Shown: in pieces, positions 50,223 through 59,559 of the stretch | How positions within the stretch are numbered: the first letter of the stretch is position 1 | Layout: each line of letters opens with the position of its first letter | Source: Polycyclovorans sp. | GTDB lineage: Bacteria; Pseudomonadota; Gammaproteobacteria; Nevskiales; Nevskiaceae | Direction of reading: 5' to 3' | DNA length: 64,000 nucleotides | NCBI GenBank assembly: GCA_002706265.1 | Contig: PAKU01000032.1 | Location: forward strand, 1 to 64,000 | The notes under the pieces: model-generated | Database searches by the model: none | Seen by the model: only the letters and a program-made list of their open reading frames with translations | What the model was told of the DNA's origin: nothing | Translations under genes and position numbers: made by a program

Positions 50223-51590
50223 CTACTGTGTGGATGCCAGAACCGAGCGCAGCGCGTCGGCGTACTGACGAAGATGTTCGGGAGATTTGGTTTCGGTTGC
50301 ACAGACCAGCAGCGCGTTGCCGAGGGTCGGATAGTCCGCCGTCAGGTCCATGCCGCCGAGAATGCCCTGCCCGGCAAGCTGGGCAAGCACCGGCGCGACC
50401 GGTCGATCGAGCACGATCACGGCCTCGTGGAATCCGGGCGCCTGAAATGCGGCGCGCACGCCGTCGATCGCGGTCAGCAAACCCAGCAGGGTCTGCGTGT
50501 TGCGGTGGCTGGCGGCGGCCACCCGCGCCAGGCCCTCTGGCCCCAGCAGGCTCATGTAGATCGTCGCCGCGGTGACCAGTAGGCCCTGATTGGTGCAGAT
50601 GTTCGACTTGGCCTTGGCCCGCCGAATGTGCTGCTCGCGGGCCTGCAGGGTCAGGGTGAAGCCGGGCTTGCCCTCAAGATCGACGGTGCGGCCGACGATA
50701 CGGCCCGGCATTTCACGCACCAGCGCCTGACGTGCGGTCAGGAAACCAAAGTACGGCCCGCCCGACGACAGCGGCGCGCCCAGCGGCTGGCCTTCACCAC
50801 ACACGATGTCGGCGCCCTGGGCGCCCCACTCGCCCGGCGGCTTCAGCAAGGCCAGCGCGGTCGGGTTGACCACCGCCACCACCAGTGCGCCACGGGCATG
50901 CGCCCAGTCGGTGATGGCATCGACCGCTTCAAGCTGCCCGAAGAAGTTGGGCTGCTGAATGACCACGGCGGTGGGCGCGGCGTCGGAATGTGCATCAAGA
51001 CCGGCAAGGTCCAGGGTGCCGGTGCTGGCATCAAAGGGCAGGATCACCGACTCGATGCCCTGCGCGCCGGTGGTGGCATTGACCACGTCGCGGTAGCGCG
51101 GGTGCACGGTGTCGGGGATCAGCACCCGACCACTGCCGTTCTTGCGGTTGGCCCGCAGCGCCATGAGCAGGGCTTCGCCCAGACCGCTGGCCCCGTCATA
51201 GAGCGAGGCGTTGCTCACTTCCATGGCGGTCAAGGCGCAGATCATGGTCTGGTATTCGTAAAGCAACTGCAGCGTGCCCTGGCTGGCCTCGGCCTGGTAG
51301 GGCGTGTAGGCCGAATAGAACTCGCCGCGGGTGGTGATTTCCCACACGGCCGCCGGAATGTGGTGCTCGTAGGCGCCGGCGCCAATGAAGTTGAGCGCCA
51401 CCGCGTCCTGCGCGGCGCGGGCGTGCATCAGCTGGCTGATGCCCATCTCGGGCAGCGCTTCGGGCACCTGCTTCAGGGGCTGGGCGCGCAGTGCCGGCGG
51501 AATCTCGTCGAACAGCGCCTCGATGGTCGGGGCGCCAATCACCGCGAGCATTTCGCGAACGTCGGTTTCGGTGTGCGGAATAAAAGGCAT
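50223..51590 (-). CDS. gcvPA: Glycine dehydrogenase (decarboxylating) subunit 1
   Basis: The ATG at 51590 follows AAAGGA. The 455-residue protein starts [15 protein letters not shown] and has [37 protein letters not shown] and [19 protein letters not shown], all family features. It lacks the PLP Lys, which is in GcvPB. It begins 14 bases after gcvH. Confidence 0.95.
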   Translation of the reverse strand: MPFIPHTETDVREMLAVIGAPTIEALFDEIPPALRAQPLKQVPEALPEMGISQLMHARAAQDAVALNFIGAGAYEHHIPAAVWEITTRGEFYSAYTPYQAEASQGTLQLLYEYQTMICALTAMEVSNASLYDGASGLGEALLMALRANRKNGSGRVLIPDTVHPRYRDVVNATTGAQGIESVILPFDASTGTLDLAGLDAHSDAAPTAVVIQQPNFFGQLEAVDAITDWAHARGALVVAVVNPTALALLKPPGEWGAQGADIVCGEGQPLGAPLSSGGPYFGFLTARQALVREMPGRIVGRTVDLEGKPGFTLTLQAREQHIRRAKAKSNICTNQGLLVTAATIYMSLLGPEGLARVAAASHRNTQTLLGLLTAIDGVRAAFQAPGFHEAVIVLDRPVAPVLAQLAGQGILGGMDLTADYPTLGNALLVCATETKSPEHLRQYADALRSVLASTQ

Positions 51591-51604
51591 GTGATCCTTT
51601 GGGC

Positions 51605-51994
51605 TCAGGCGTCGGCCAGTGCCTTGGCGTAGCCGTCGGCATCCAGCAGTTTTTCGAGTGCGGCCGGGTCGGCCGGCTGCATCTTCCACAGCCAGGCGTC
51701 GCCGTAGGGGTCGCTGTTGAGCAGTTCGGGCGCATCGGTCAGGGCCGGATTGGCGGCGGTCACCGTGCCGGCCACCGGCGCGTACACGTCACTGGCGGCC
51801 TTCACCGACTCGACCACGGCGCAACTGTCGCCGGCTTTCAGCACGCGCCCGGCTTCCGGTGCTTCGACGAACACCAGATCGCCGAGGGCGGCCTGGGCGT
51901 GGTCGGTGATGCCGATGGTGAGGCTGCCGTCCGGCTCTAGGCGTACCCACTCGTGGGACGCAACGTATTTCAGATCAGTCGGGATTTGGCTCAT
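51605..51994 (-). CDS. gcvH: Glycine cleavage system H protein
   Basis: This 129-residue protein carries the lipoyl Lys in [17 protein letters not shown] and has the conserved [11 protein letters not shown] start and [16 protein letters not shown]. It shuttles the aminomethyl group between P, T and L proteins. It is second in the operon, 77 bases after gcvT. Confidence 0.97.
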   Translation of the reverse strand: MSQIPTDLKYVASHEWVRLEPDGSLTIGITDHAQAALGDLVFVEAPEAGRVLKAGDSCAVVESVKAASDVYAPVAGTVTAANPALTDAPELLNSDPYGDAWLWKMQPADPAALEKLLDADGYAKALADA

Positions 51995-52071
51995 GGGTCT
52001 GGGTCCAGGAAAAATCTAAGGGATGGGGCGCAAAGCTTGACGCAAACACTGCAGATGGGGGCGGCGCGCGG

Positions 52072-53154
52072 TCACACCCGCACCTTGCCGTGGCGCACGA
52101 ACGGCGGCTTGACGCGTCGCGCCGGCAGCCACTGGCCACGGATCTGGACCTCGCAAGCGCCCTCGGATCCGGCCTCGACCCGCGCCAGGGCGATCGATTG
52201 CTTGAGTGTGGGGGCAAAGCCGCCGCTGGTGGTCTCGCCCTTTCGGCCGTCGGCAAAGCGCACCGGCATGTGGGCGCGCAGAACGCCTCGGCCTTCCAGC
52301 ACCAGGCCGATGAACTGCGCGGGCGCCCCTTGCCTGATGCGCTCCAGCGCAGCACGGCCGATGAAGTCGCGGTCCTCCGGGGCCCAGGCAATGGTCCAGC
52401 CCAGGCCGGATTCCAGCGGATGGCGGGACTCGTCCATGTCCTGCCCGTAGAGGTTCATGCCGGCTTCGAGGCGCAGCGTGTCGCGGGCACCCAGACCGCA
52501 GGGCACCACGCCGGCCGCTTCCAGGGCGCGCCACAGCGACACCAGGTCGTCATGCGGCAGGATCAGCTCGAAGCCATCTTCGCCGGTGTAGCCGGTGCGC
52601 CCCACAAACACCCGGTCCTTCCAGGCGGCGTTGAAGGGTTTCAGGGCCGCAACCGCGTCACGCAGCGTCGCCGGCAGGTGCGGCAGGGTCAGCGCGCTGG
52701 CGGTGGGCCCCTGCACGGCGAGGATGCCCAGGTCATCACGCCGCTGCACAGCCACGGCGCGGCCGGCGCTGTGCTGCTGCAGCCAGGCGACATCCTTGTC
52801 GGTGGTGCCGGCATTGACCACCAGTCGATAGGCTTGGTCGCCGGTGCGGTAGACGATGAGGTCGTCGATGACGCCGCCGTCTTCGCGCAGCATGGTCGCG
52901 TACAGGGCGCGTCCCACGACGGCGAGCTTGGCGACGTCGTTGGCCAGCAGATGGCGCAGAAAATCGGTGGCATCGGCGCCGGTCACATCGACCGCGGTCA
53001 TGTGGGCCACGTCGAACATGCCGGCGGCCCGGCGCACGGCATGATGCTCTTCAAGCTGCGAGGCGTACTGGATGGGCATGTCCCACCCGGCAAAATCGAC
53101 CAGGCGCGCGTTCAAACGCTGGTGCTCGGCGTGCAGGGCGGTGGTTTTCAGCAT
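52072..53154 (-). CDS. gcvT: Glycine cleavage system T protein (aminomethyltransferase)
   Basis: This 360-residue enzyme transfers the methylene group to tetrahydrofolate and frees ammonia. Motifs: FAGWDMPIQYASQLEEHHAVR, MFDVAHMTAVDV, GYTGEDGFELI with the folate-contacting region, and GLGARDTLRLEAGMNLYG. GAGGA precedes the ATG. It is the first gene after the tandem glycine riboswitch. Confidence 0.96.
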   Translation of the reverse strand: MLKTTALHAEHQRLNARLVDFAGWDMPIQYASQLEEHHAVRRAAGMFDVAHMTAVDVTGADATDFLRHLLANDVAKLAVVGRALYATMLREDGGVIDDLIVYRTGDQAYRLVVNAGTTDKDVAWLQQHSAGRAVAVQRRDDLGILAVQGPTASALTLPHLPATLRDAVAALKPFNAAWKDRVFVGRTGYTGEDGFELILPHDDLVSLWRALEAAGVVPCGLGARDTLRLEAGMNLYGQDMDESRHPLESGLGWTIAWAPEDRDFIGRAALERIRQGAPAQFIGLVLEGRGVLRAHMPVRFADGRKGETTSGGFAPTLKQSIALARVEAGSEGACEVQIRGQWLPARRVKPPFVRHGKVRV

Positions 53155-53187
53155 CAGGCGGCGTCCTCAAGAAAATGAATCGCCGCC

Positions 53188-53345
53188 CCTCTGTCCTTGA
53201 TACCTGAGCGTTAGCGCGCCTTCGGTGGTCCGCCTGTGGCGGACGCTCTCCAGAGTTTTGTCACGGTACGCCGCTACGTTTACCTGAGCGATTCCGGGCG
53301 GTTTGCGCCTTCGGTGCACCCATTCAAGGGTGTCTCTCGCAGCGT
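53188..53345 (-). promoter_or_regulatory. Tandem glycine riboswitch
   Basis: On the minus strand two glycine aptamers occur in a row. Aptamer 1 (about 53345-53270) has GCGAGAGAC, a P2-type hairpin (ACCC..GGGT), CACCGAAGGCGCAA and GCTCAGGTAAA. Aptamer 2 (about 53262-53188) has CTGGAGAGCG, a CGTCCGCC/GGCGGAC hairpin, CACCGAAGGCGCG, GCTCAGGTATCAAGGACAGAG. These are the core elements of the Rfam glycine family. The gcvT start follows 33 bases later with GAGGA between. I see no T-run, so translational control is more likely than termination. Confidence 0.95.
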
Positions 53346-53450
53346 ACTTCAACACTTCATGTACCACGCTTCATCGACAGCAGGGCATGTCCTGACTGGC
53401 GCGACCCGCGCAACCGGCACGTCGCACGAAGGCGCGCAAGCTTACGCGAG

Positions 53451-54968
53451 TCACGGCGCCGGGCGTAAGGGGGTCCAGGCAAAATCGCCCAGATCGGGGC
53501 GGCGGGTACGACGCCGGAATTCCCGCATGGTGCCCACCCAGTTGTTGGTGTTGCGGCCGTCGGCGGTCTTGTACCAGCTCTGGCAGTCGCCGGCATACGT
53601 GGTGTTCTCGCTGCGGGATTGAATCTCGGCGTTGTATCGGGCTTGCGCCTCGGGCCGTACGTCGAGGGCCACCCCGCCCCGCTCCGCGCGCGCCTGCAAC
53701 AACTGGACGATGTACTGCTGCTGGGCTTCAAGCATGACGATGATCGAGCCGGATCCGACGTTGGTGTTGGGCCCGTAGAGCATGAAAAAGTTGGGGAACC
53801 CCGCCACCGACATGCCCAGATAGGCTTCGGCACCCTGCTGCCACCCGCCGCGCAGGTCTTGTCCATCACGGCCGGTGACGGCCATGGGCGCCAGAAAATC
53901 GGTGGCCGCGAAGCCCGTGCCGTAGATCAGCACATCGACATCACGCTGCACGCCATCGGCCGTGCGCACGCCAGTCGGGGTGATGGCTTCGATGCCGTCG
54001 GTCACCACCTCCACGTTGTCGCGGGTCAGCGCCGGCAGCCAGCGCGAGGTCAGCAGAATGCGCTTGCAGCCCACGGGGAAGTCGGGCGTGAGCCGGTCGC
54101 GCAGCACCGGGTCGGCCACCTGTTGGCGCAGATTGCGCAAGCACAGCTGGCGGATGATGGCCTCGCCCGCGCCGCCGTGGTTGTAGGCCGTGGCCAGCAG
54201 TTCAGCAATGTTGAAGACCCGGGCGCGGTCCAGCGCCTCCAGCATCGGCAGGGTCTTGAACAGCGTGCGCGACAGCGGCGAATAAGGCACTGCGGCGCCG
54301 GGCGAGACCCACTCCATGGGCAGCACCCAGCCGGGCGAGCGCTGAAAGACGTGCAGCGTGTCGACCTGCGGCGCAATTTCGGGCACGAACTGCACGGCGC
54401 TGGCACCGGTCCCGACCACGGCGACGCGCTTGCCGCTGAGGTCCAGCGAAGCAGGCCACTGGGCCGAGTGGAAGCGCAAGCCGGCAAAGCCCTCGGCGCC
54501 GGGAATATCGGGAATCGACGGGCGATGCAGCTGGCCTACGGCGCTGACCACGATGTCGGCTTCAAGCGTGTCGCCGCCGGCAAAGCTTAGGGTCCAGATC
54601 GCCCGCGCCGGGTCGAAACGGGCCGCGGTGAGTTCATGACCGAAGCGAATATGGCGCAGCAGATCGTGGCGCTCGGCGCAGTGTTGTTGATACGCCAGAA
54701 TTTCGGGCTGGCGCGCGAAGCGGTGCGACCAGGGGTAGCCGGTTTCGAACGAGAAGGAGTACAGGTGCGACGGCACATCGCAGGCCGCGCCGGGATAGGT
54801 GTTGTCGCGCCAGACGCCGCCGAGGGCGCCCTTTTTCTCGAAGATCGTGAGGTCTTCAAAGCCCGCCTGCTTGAGGTAATGGGCCATGCCCAGCCCCCCG
54901 AAACCGGCGCCGATGATGGCCACTCGGGTTCGAACGGCGTCACTTTTTCCTTTTGATGCTGTGCGCAT
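53451..54968 (-). CDS. Baeyer-Villiger-type flavin monooxygenase
   Basis: This 505-residue protein has a FAD motif GAGFGG (about residues 20-25), the Baeyer-Villiger fingerprint FAGLRFHSAQWP (FxGxxxHxxxWP), and the NADPH motif VVGTGASA. DVLIYGTGF follows in the C-terminal part. It inserts oxygen beside a ketone or oxidises a soft heteroatom; substrate unknown. It lies upstream of the glycine riboswitch on the same strand, so some read-through into the gcv leader is possible; I see no terminator between. Confidence 0.88.
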   Translation of the reverse strand: MRTASKGKSDAVRTRVAIIGAGFGGLGMAHYLKQAGFEDLTIFEKKGALGGVWRDNTYPGAACDVPSHLYSFSFETGYPWSHRFARQPEILAYQQHCAERHDLLRHIRFGHELTAARFDPARAIWTLSFAGGDTLEADIVVSAVGQLHRPSIPDIPGAEGFAGLRFHSAQWPASLDLSGKRVAVVGTGASAVQFVPEIAPQVDTLHVFQRSPGWVLPMEWVSPGAAVPYSPLSRTLFKTLPMLEALDRARVFNIAELLATAYNHGGAGEAIIRQLCLRNLRQQVADPVLRDRLTPDFPVGCKRILLTSRWLPALTRDNVEVVTDGIEAITPTGVRTADGVQRDVDVLIYGTGFAATDFLAPMAVTGRDGQDLRGGWQQGAEAYLGMSVAGFPNFFMLYGPNTNVGSGSIIVMLEAQQQYIVQLLQARAERGGVALDVRPEAQARYNAEIQSRSENTTYAGDCQSWYKTADGRNTNNWVGTMREFRRRTRRPDLGDFAWTPLRPAP

Positions 54969-55051
54969 GAGCTTTGATTGACCGCATGAAGAATTGAGAA
55001 TTGAAGATCACCCGCCCCGGGGGGCGCGCACTTGGCGCGCCGCAGCCTGTC

Positions 55052-56095
55052 TCAGGCCTCAGGGGCAGCGCGCTGGGATGCGTTCCACAGGGCCGTGATG
55101 CGATTCGGCAGATCAATCCGCGCTTCGCGCGCCGCCACGCGCAGGGCGTTGGCAAAGGCCAACTCGTCGGCGCTGCCATGGGACTTGATCACCACGCCCC
55201 GCAGCCCCAGCAAACTGGCCCCGTTGTGCATGCGCGGATCGATACGCTGCGCGAACCGCGCGAGGATGGGCTTGACCAGCGCGGCGCCGAGCTTGGTCAC
55301 CGTGTTCTGCAAGAAGGCCTGCTTCATGAATGCGGTGATGAGCTTGGCCACCCCTTCGCTGGCCTTCAGCGCCACATTGCCCACGAAGCCGTCGGCCACC
55401 ACCACATCGACATCGGCATGAAAAATGCCGTCGCCCTCGATGTAGCCGACGTAGTTGATCGGCATGGCCTGCAATAGCCGCGCCGCGGTGCGAATGGTCT
55501 CGTTGCCCTTGATCTCTTCGGCGCCGATATTGAGCAAGGCCACGCGCGGGCGCGCCACGTCTTCCAGCGCACTGACCATGGCCACGCCCATGACCGCGAA
55601 CTGGACCAGTTGCTCGGCGGTGCACTCGGCATTGGCGCCCAGGTCCAGCAGGTGCACATGCCCGGTGGGCCGCAGCGACGGCAGCGCGCTGACGATCGCG
55701 GGCCGGTCGATCTTCGGCAGGGTCTTCAGCACGAACTTGGCGGTTGCCATCAGCGCGCCGGTGTTGCCGGCCGAGACCATGGCGTCGGCGTGGCCCGCCT
55801 TGACCAGGTCCAGCGCCACGCGCATCGAGGAGTCTTTCTTGAGCCGCAGCGCCTTGGAGGGCACCTCGTCCATGCCCACCACTTCCGAGGCGGGATGCAC
55901 GGTCACGCGGGCGCGCAGCGCCGCAGGCACCCGCGCAAGGAGCGGCTCGATGGCTGCGGGGTCGCCCACCAACACCATGTGCAGGTCGGCATCGGCCTTC
56001 AGGGCGCGAATGACGGCAGGCACGGTAACCGAGACCCCCACGTCACCGCCCATGGCGTCTACCGCAATGCGCACATTGTTGGCTGCGTTATGCAT
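55052..56095 (-). CDS. plsX: Phosphate acyltransferase PlsX
   Basis: This 347-residue peripheral membrane enzyme makes acyl-phosphate from acyl-ACP. Motifs: RIAVDAMGGDVGV, SAGNTGALMA, LLDLGANAEC, LNIGAEEIKGNE and VVADGFVGNVALKASEG. It follows rpmF by 30 bases in the conserved yceD-rpmF-plsX order. Confidence 0.96.
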   Translation of the reverse strand: MHNAANNVRIAVDAMGGDVGVSVTVPAVIRALKADADLHMVLVGDPAAIEPLLARVPAALRARVTVHPASEVVGMDEVPSKALRLKKDSSMRVALDLVKAGHADAMVSAGNTGALMATAKFVLKTLPKIDRPAIVSALPSLRPTGHVHLLDLGANAECTAEQLVQFAVMGVAMVSALEDVARPRVALLNIGAEEIKGNETIRTAARLLQAMPINYVGYIEGDGIFHADVDVVVADGFVGNVALKASEGVAKLITAFMKQAFLQNTVTKLGAALVKPILARFAQRIDPRMHNGASLLGLRGVVIKSHGSADELAFANALRVAAREARIDLPNRITALWNASQRAAPEA

Positions 56096-56125
56096 CGCGC
56101 CACATCAGGCACGCGGTGCCCAACA

Positions 56126-56323
56126 TCAAGCGTCTTCGGCGGAGTCCGGCGACGCGGTGTTGATGACCTTGCGACCACGGTAATAGCCTTCGGCGGTCAC
56201 GTGATGACGCAGGTGGGTTTCGCCAGAGGTCGGGTCGATGGACAGTGCAGGCGCGCTGAGCGCGTCATGCGAACGACGATGGCCACGCTTGGAGCGCGTT
56301 TTACGATTCTGGGGGACTGCCAT
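56126..56323 (-). CDS. rpmF: 50S ribosomal protein L32
   Basis: This 65-residue protein starts [22 protein letters not shown], the invariant L32 N-terminus. The C-terminal [12 protein letters not shown] segment is typical, without zinc Cys, as in proteobacteria. Confidence 0.97.
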   Translation of the reverse strand: MAVPQNRKTRSKRGHRRSHDALSAPALSIDPTSGETHLRHHVTAEGYYRGRKVINTASPDSAEDA

Positions 56324-56374
56324 GATGAACTCCGCTGGCGTTGAACGCCGAAAAAACCCGAATGAATTGCAATT

Positions 56375-56869
56375 CTACTGCTTGCCGAGCCGCAGCCCGG
56401 CGAATGGCTTGTGCGTGGGACCGCCCGGGGTGAGGTTCGACGGTGCCTCGGCAAGCGTTCGCTCGCATGCCGGACATCGCGCAACCACCGGTAAATCCAA
56501 AATCAGTTCCTGCTCCAGCGCCTCGTCAACCGCCAGTTGGTCGTCTTCGAACCGCACCGGCTCGGCATGGGCCAAGGCCGCCAACTCTGCCTCGTCGCTT
56601 TCGACCAAGGTCCACTGCGTGGTGATGTTCACCTCGCGTGCGAACAGCTTTTCGCAGGGCTCGCATCGCAACGTCAATGCGCCGCGAATCTCGCAATGCA
56701 CCTGACGTTGCCGGCCCTCGCGACCAAACCGCAACCGCGCCTGGCAGGGCGTGGCCCAACTCAGCCCTTCGGCCGTGAGTCGCACGAAACGCTCTGGTGC
56801 CACCGGACCCGCATACTCCGCAGCCCGCTGAACCGCACTCGACACGCCAATCGTGGGGGGCAACGACAT
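56375..56869 (-). CDS. yceD: YceD/DUF177 family protein, 23S rRNA accumulation factor
   Basis: This 164-residue protein has the DUF177 pattern: CEIRGALTLRCEPCEKLF, a central acidic stretch (VESDEAELAAL), EDDQLAVDEALEQELILDLPVVARC and a second Cys pair (CPAC). Two CxxC pairs suggest metal binding. It heads the yceD-rpmF-plsX operon. Known: the family is needed for 23S rRNA accumulation in several organisms. Confidence 0.92.
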   Translation of the reverse strand: MSLPPTIGVSSAVQRAAEYAGPVAPERFVRLTAEGLSWATPCQARLRFGREGRQRQVHCEIRGALTLRCEPCEKLFAREVNITTQWTLVESDEAELAALAHAEPVRFEDDQLAVDEALEQELILDLPVVARCPACERTLAEAPSNLTPGGPTHKPFAGLRLGKQ

Positions 56870-56933
56870 CTGGTGACCCCTAAAAATGGCCGCGCATAAT
56901 AGAGACCGACCGCCCTCAAGTCAAAGCGCCCGC

Positions 56934-57515
56934 ATGCCGCCCGCCCCCACCCTCTGTCTGGCCTCCACCTCGCGCTACCGCGCCGAACTGCTGGGCCGAC
57001 TCGGCCTGCCCTTCGAGGTGGCCGCTCCTGCGGTTGACGAGTCGCCACTGCCCGGTGAGCCGGCCCCGGCCTTGGCCGCCCGGCTGGCGCGCGCCAAGGT
57101 GCAGGTTGTTGCCCGCGCGCGTCCAGGCGTCTGGGTGCTGGGCTCGGATCAGGCCGCCTCCACTGCCGCCCTGCGCCTGGAAAAGCCGGGGACCCTGCCC
57201 CGCGCGCGCCTCCAATTGCAGGCCATGTCGGGCCAGCGGGTGCAGTTCCACACGGCCTACGCCCTGGGCCGTGATGACGTGCTGCTGCAGGGCGCCGACT
57301 GCACCACCGTGCACCTGCGCACCCTGAGCGACGCGGAGATTGACCGCTATCTGGCCAGAGAGCCTGCCCTTGACTGCGCCGGCAGCTTCAAATGCGAGGG
57401 TCTGGGCATCACGCTCTTTGATGCCATCGAAACGCGCGATCCCACCGCGCTGATCGGCCTGCCACTGATCGGCGTCGCCGCCTTGCTGCGCCAGGCCGGC
57501 TTCAGGCTGCCCTGA
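56934..57515 (+). CDS. yceF: Maf/YceF-type nucleotide pyrophosphatase
   Basis: The ATG at 56934 gives 193 residues starting MPPAPTLCLASTSRYRAELLGRLG, the family start; an upstream start at 56886 adds unrelated sequence. Other motifs: GSDQA with the catalytic Asp and CAGSFKCEGLGITLF, which groups it with YceF (7-methyl-GTP pyrophosphatase). It is divergent from yceD across 64 bases. Confidence 0.92.
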   Translation: MPPAPTLCLASTSRYRAELLGRLGLPFEVAAPAVDESPLPGEPAPALAARLARAKVQVVARARPGVWVLGSDQAASTAALRLEKPGTLPRARLQLQAMSGQRVQFHTAYALGRDDVLLQGADCTTVHLRTLSDAEIDRYLAREPALDCAGSFKCEGLGITLFDAIETRDPTALIGLPLIGVAALLRQAGFRLP

Positions 57516-57531
57516 TGAACCCGCCGCGCCA

Positions 57532-58203
57532 CTACAAGGCGGCGCCGAGCCAACCGGGCAAGGCCGCCACGTCGGGCAGCAGGGCGAGCGCGCCGGCGGC
57601 CACCAGTCGCTCGGGCGGGTGAACCCCGCAGGTCACGCCCACGGCATCCATACCCAGGGCGCGGGCCATGGCCACATCGAACTCGGTGTCGCCCACCATC
57701 AACGCCTCGGACACCGGCACCTCGAACCGCGCCAGCAACTCTTCGAGCATCAATGGATGGGGCTTGTTGGCGGTTTCGTCTGCGGTGCGCGTGGCGTGCA
57801 CCAAGCGCCGGACCGCGCGGTGATGCTGCAGCGATCGGTCCAGACCCACCCGCGACTTTCCGGTGGCAATGGCCAGCGTATGCCCTGCCGTTGCCAGAAC
57901 CTCCAGCGCCGGCAGTGCACCGGTGAACAAGGGCGGCTCGCCCTGCTCACCCATTTGCCCCAGCCACTGGCGGCGGTAGCCGTGGATCAACCGGATCAGG
58001 GTGGGCGTATCGTGATCCGGGTAGACCCGGCCCAGACCCTCCTCGAAGCTGAGGCCAATCATCTGCCGAAAATCGTCGTCCGCGCGCGGCGGCAAGTCCA
58101 GGGCGGCAACGGCGCGCTGCATGGACGAGACGATCTGGGCGGCGGAGTCACTTAAGGTTCCATCCCAGTCGAAAATGATCAAACGGTACTTAAAGCCGTC
58201 CAT
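57532..58203 (-). CDS. HAD-superfamily phosphatase (Gph-like)
   Basis: This 223-residue protein has HAD motif I IIFDWDGTLSDS, motif II IATGKSRVGLD, Lys in ANKPHPLML and motif IV MVGDTEFDVAMARALGM, with a helical cap between. It resembles phosphoglycolate phosphatase-like proteins commonly found beside rluC. Substrate unproven. It is convergent with yceF, 16 bases between stops. Confidence 0.88.
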   Translation of the reverse strand: MDGFKYRLIIFDWDGTLSDSAAQIVSSMQRAVAALDLPPRADDDFRQMIGLSFEEGLGRVYPDHDTPTLIRLIHGYRRQWLGQMGEQGEPPLFTGALPALEVLATAGHTLAIATGKSRVGLDRSLQHHRAVRRLVHATRTADETANKPHPLMLEELLARFEVPVSEALMVGDTEFDVAMARALGMDAVGVTCGVHPPERLVAAGALALLPDVAALPGWLGAAL

Positions 58204-58286
58204 GGCGTGACCTCATCGCTCTGTCGACCCCCGGCCCGGCCGCCCATGGCCAGAGTCCTTGCATTTGATAACCCCCTGCCCGACGC

Positions 58287-59261
58287 TCATCGCCGCTTGC
58301 GGGTGTCCACCGCCGTGGGCAGGCCGTTCAGGGCATCGCGCAATTCATTCGGCAGCGGCGCCGTGATCAGCAGCTTCTCGAAATCACCCTCGGCAGGAAG
58401 CTGCAGCAAATGGGAATGCAGGAACATGCGCTTCAAGCCGCGCTCGCGGAACGGTTTGTTGACCTCGCGTTCGCCGTATTTGTCGTCGCCCACCACGGGG
58501 TAGCCCAAAGCGGCGGAATGAACGCGAATCTGATGGGTGCGGCCCGAAAAGATCTGCACTTCCATCAGCGTCGCGTCGCGATACCACTGGCGCGGTGAGA
58601 ACCGGGAATGCGAGGGCTTGCCGTCATCGTCATCCTCCACGATCCGCACCAGCCGCTCGCCGGCCGACACCGCGTCGCGGAGCAGGGCGGCATTGACGTC
58701 GCGGTCCTCACCCTTCCAGCGGCCCACCAGCAGGGCAAAGTATTTCTTGATCGTGGTGCCGTTCTTGAACGCCCGCTGGGCGCGCAACAGGGCCTCGCGA
58801 TTCTTGGCCAGCAGCAGCACCCCGCTGGTGTCGCGGTCCAGCCGGTGCACCAGCTCGATCCACGGATGCGTGCCCCAGGCGCGGGCGACCTCGATCACGC
58901 CAAAATCCACCCCGCTGCCCGCATGCGACGCCAAACCCGCCGGCTTGCTGACCGCCAGGTAATGCGCGTCTTCATGAATGATGGCTTCGCGCAGGCGCCG
59001 GGTCATCGAGTCGGGGGGACGCTTGGTGTCGCCGGCCTCGGCCATGCGCACGGGCGGAATGCGCACCTCTTCACCGACCACCAGCTTGCGCTCGGCCTTG
59101 GCGCGACCGCCATCCACCCGAACCTGGCCCGAGCGCAACAGGCGATAAACGTGGGACTTGGGAACGCCAGGCAACTGCTTCAGCAGGAAATTGTCGATGC
59201 GCTGACCATCTTCGTTCGTACTGACACGAACCTTGCGCACTTCACTACGATTCTGTGTCAA
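58287..59261 (-). CDS. rluC: 23S rRNA pseudouridine synthase C
   Basis: The TTG at 59261 is chosen because it aligns with RluC N-termini; the frame extends to a TTG at 59312 and a GTG at 59240 is another option. The 324-residue protein has an S4 domain (residues 18-75, GQRIDNFLLKQLPGVPKSHVYRLLRSGQVRV), and the RluA-type catalytic motif HRLDRDTSGVLLLAK with the Asp. FSGRTHQIRVH follows. It modifies U955, U2504 and U2580 in E. coli 23S rRNA. Divergent from rne, the usual arrangement. Confidence 0.93.
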   Translation of the reverse strand: MTQNRSEVRKVRVSTNEDGQRIDNFLLKQLPGVPKSHVYRLLRSGQVRVDGGRAKAERKLVVGEEVRIPPVRMAEAGDTKRPPDSMTRRLREAIIHEDAHYLAVSKPAGLASHAGSGVDFGVIEVARAWGTHPWIELVHRLDRDTSGVLLLAKNREALLRAQRAFKNGTTIKKYFALLVGRWKGEDRDVNAALLRDAVSAGERLVRIVEDDDDGKPSHSRFSPRQWYRDATLMEVQIFSGRTHQIRVHSAALGYPVVGDDKYGEREVNKPFRERGLKRMFLHSHLLQLPAEGDFEKLLITAPLPNELRDALNGLPTAVDTRKRR

Positions 59262-59346
59262 ACTCGAACGTCCGGTTAAGATGCGAAAAAAGGCTAAGCC
59301 CTTGAATCGCAAGTAACCGGCGCCAGGCCAGCGAAGTCGGTTGCTC

Positions 59347-59371
59347 TTGCGAAGCGCTTAATGCGCCGCAA
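59347..59371 (+). promoter_or_regulatory. Hairpin in the rne 5' untranslated region
   Basis: TTGCG-AA-GCGC (59347-59357), loop TTAAT, GCGC-CGCAA (59363-59371) form a bulged 9-bp stem about 190 bases upstream of the rne start. Known: in enterobacteria a hairpin in the long rne leader is used by RNase E to cut its own mRNA. This element is in a similar position but the sequence is not obviously homologous. Confidence 0.45.
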
Positions 59372-59559
59372 GCCTAGCAGAAGCAAACCGTCCCGCCCGG
59401 CCAACCACACGGTCCCGCGCTCCTCGCGGACCGCCTCAAGAATGTCGCTGCGCCGCCGCCTCCCGGGCGATGCCAAAAGGGCTTAACGAAATCAACCTTA
59501 TGACCCCTAAACACACCCCCTGAGCCGCGGCGGTGCGCCTCCTACCGAGCCGCACCACC

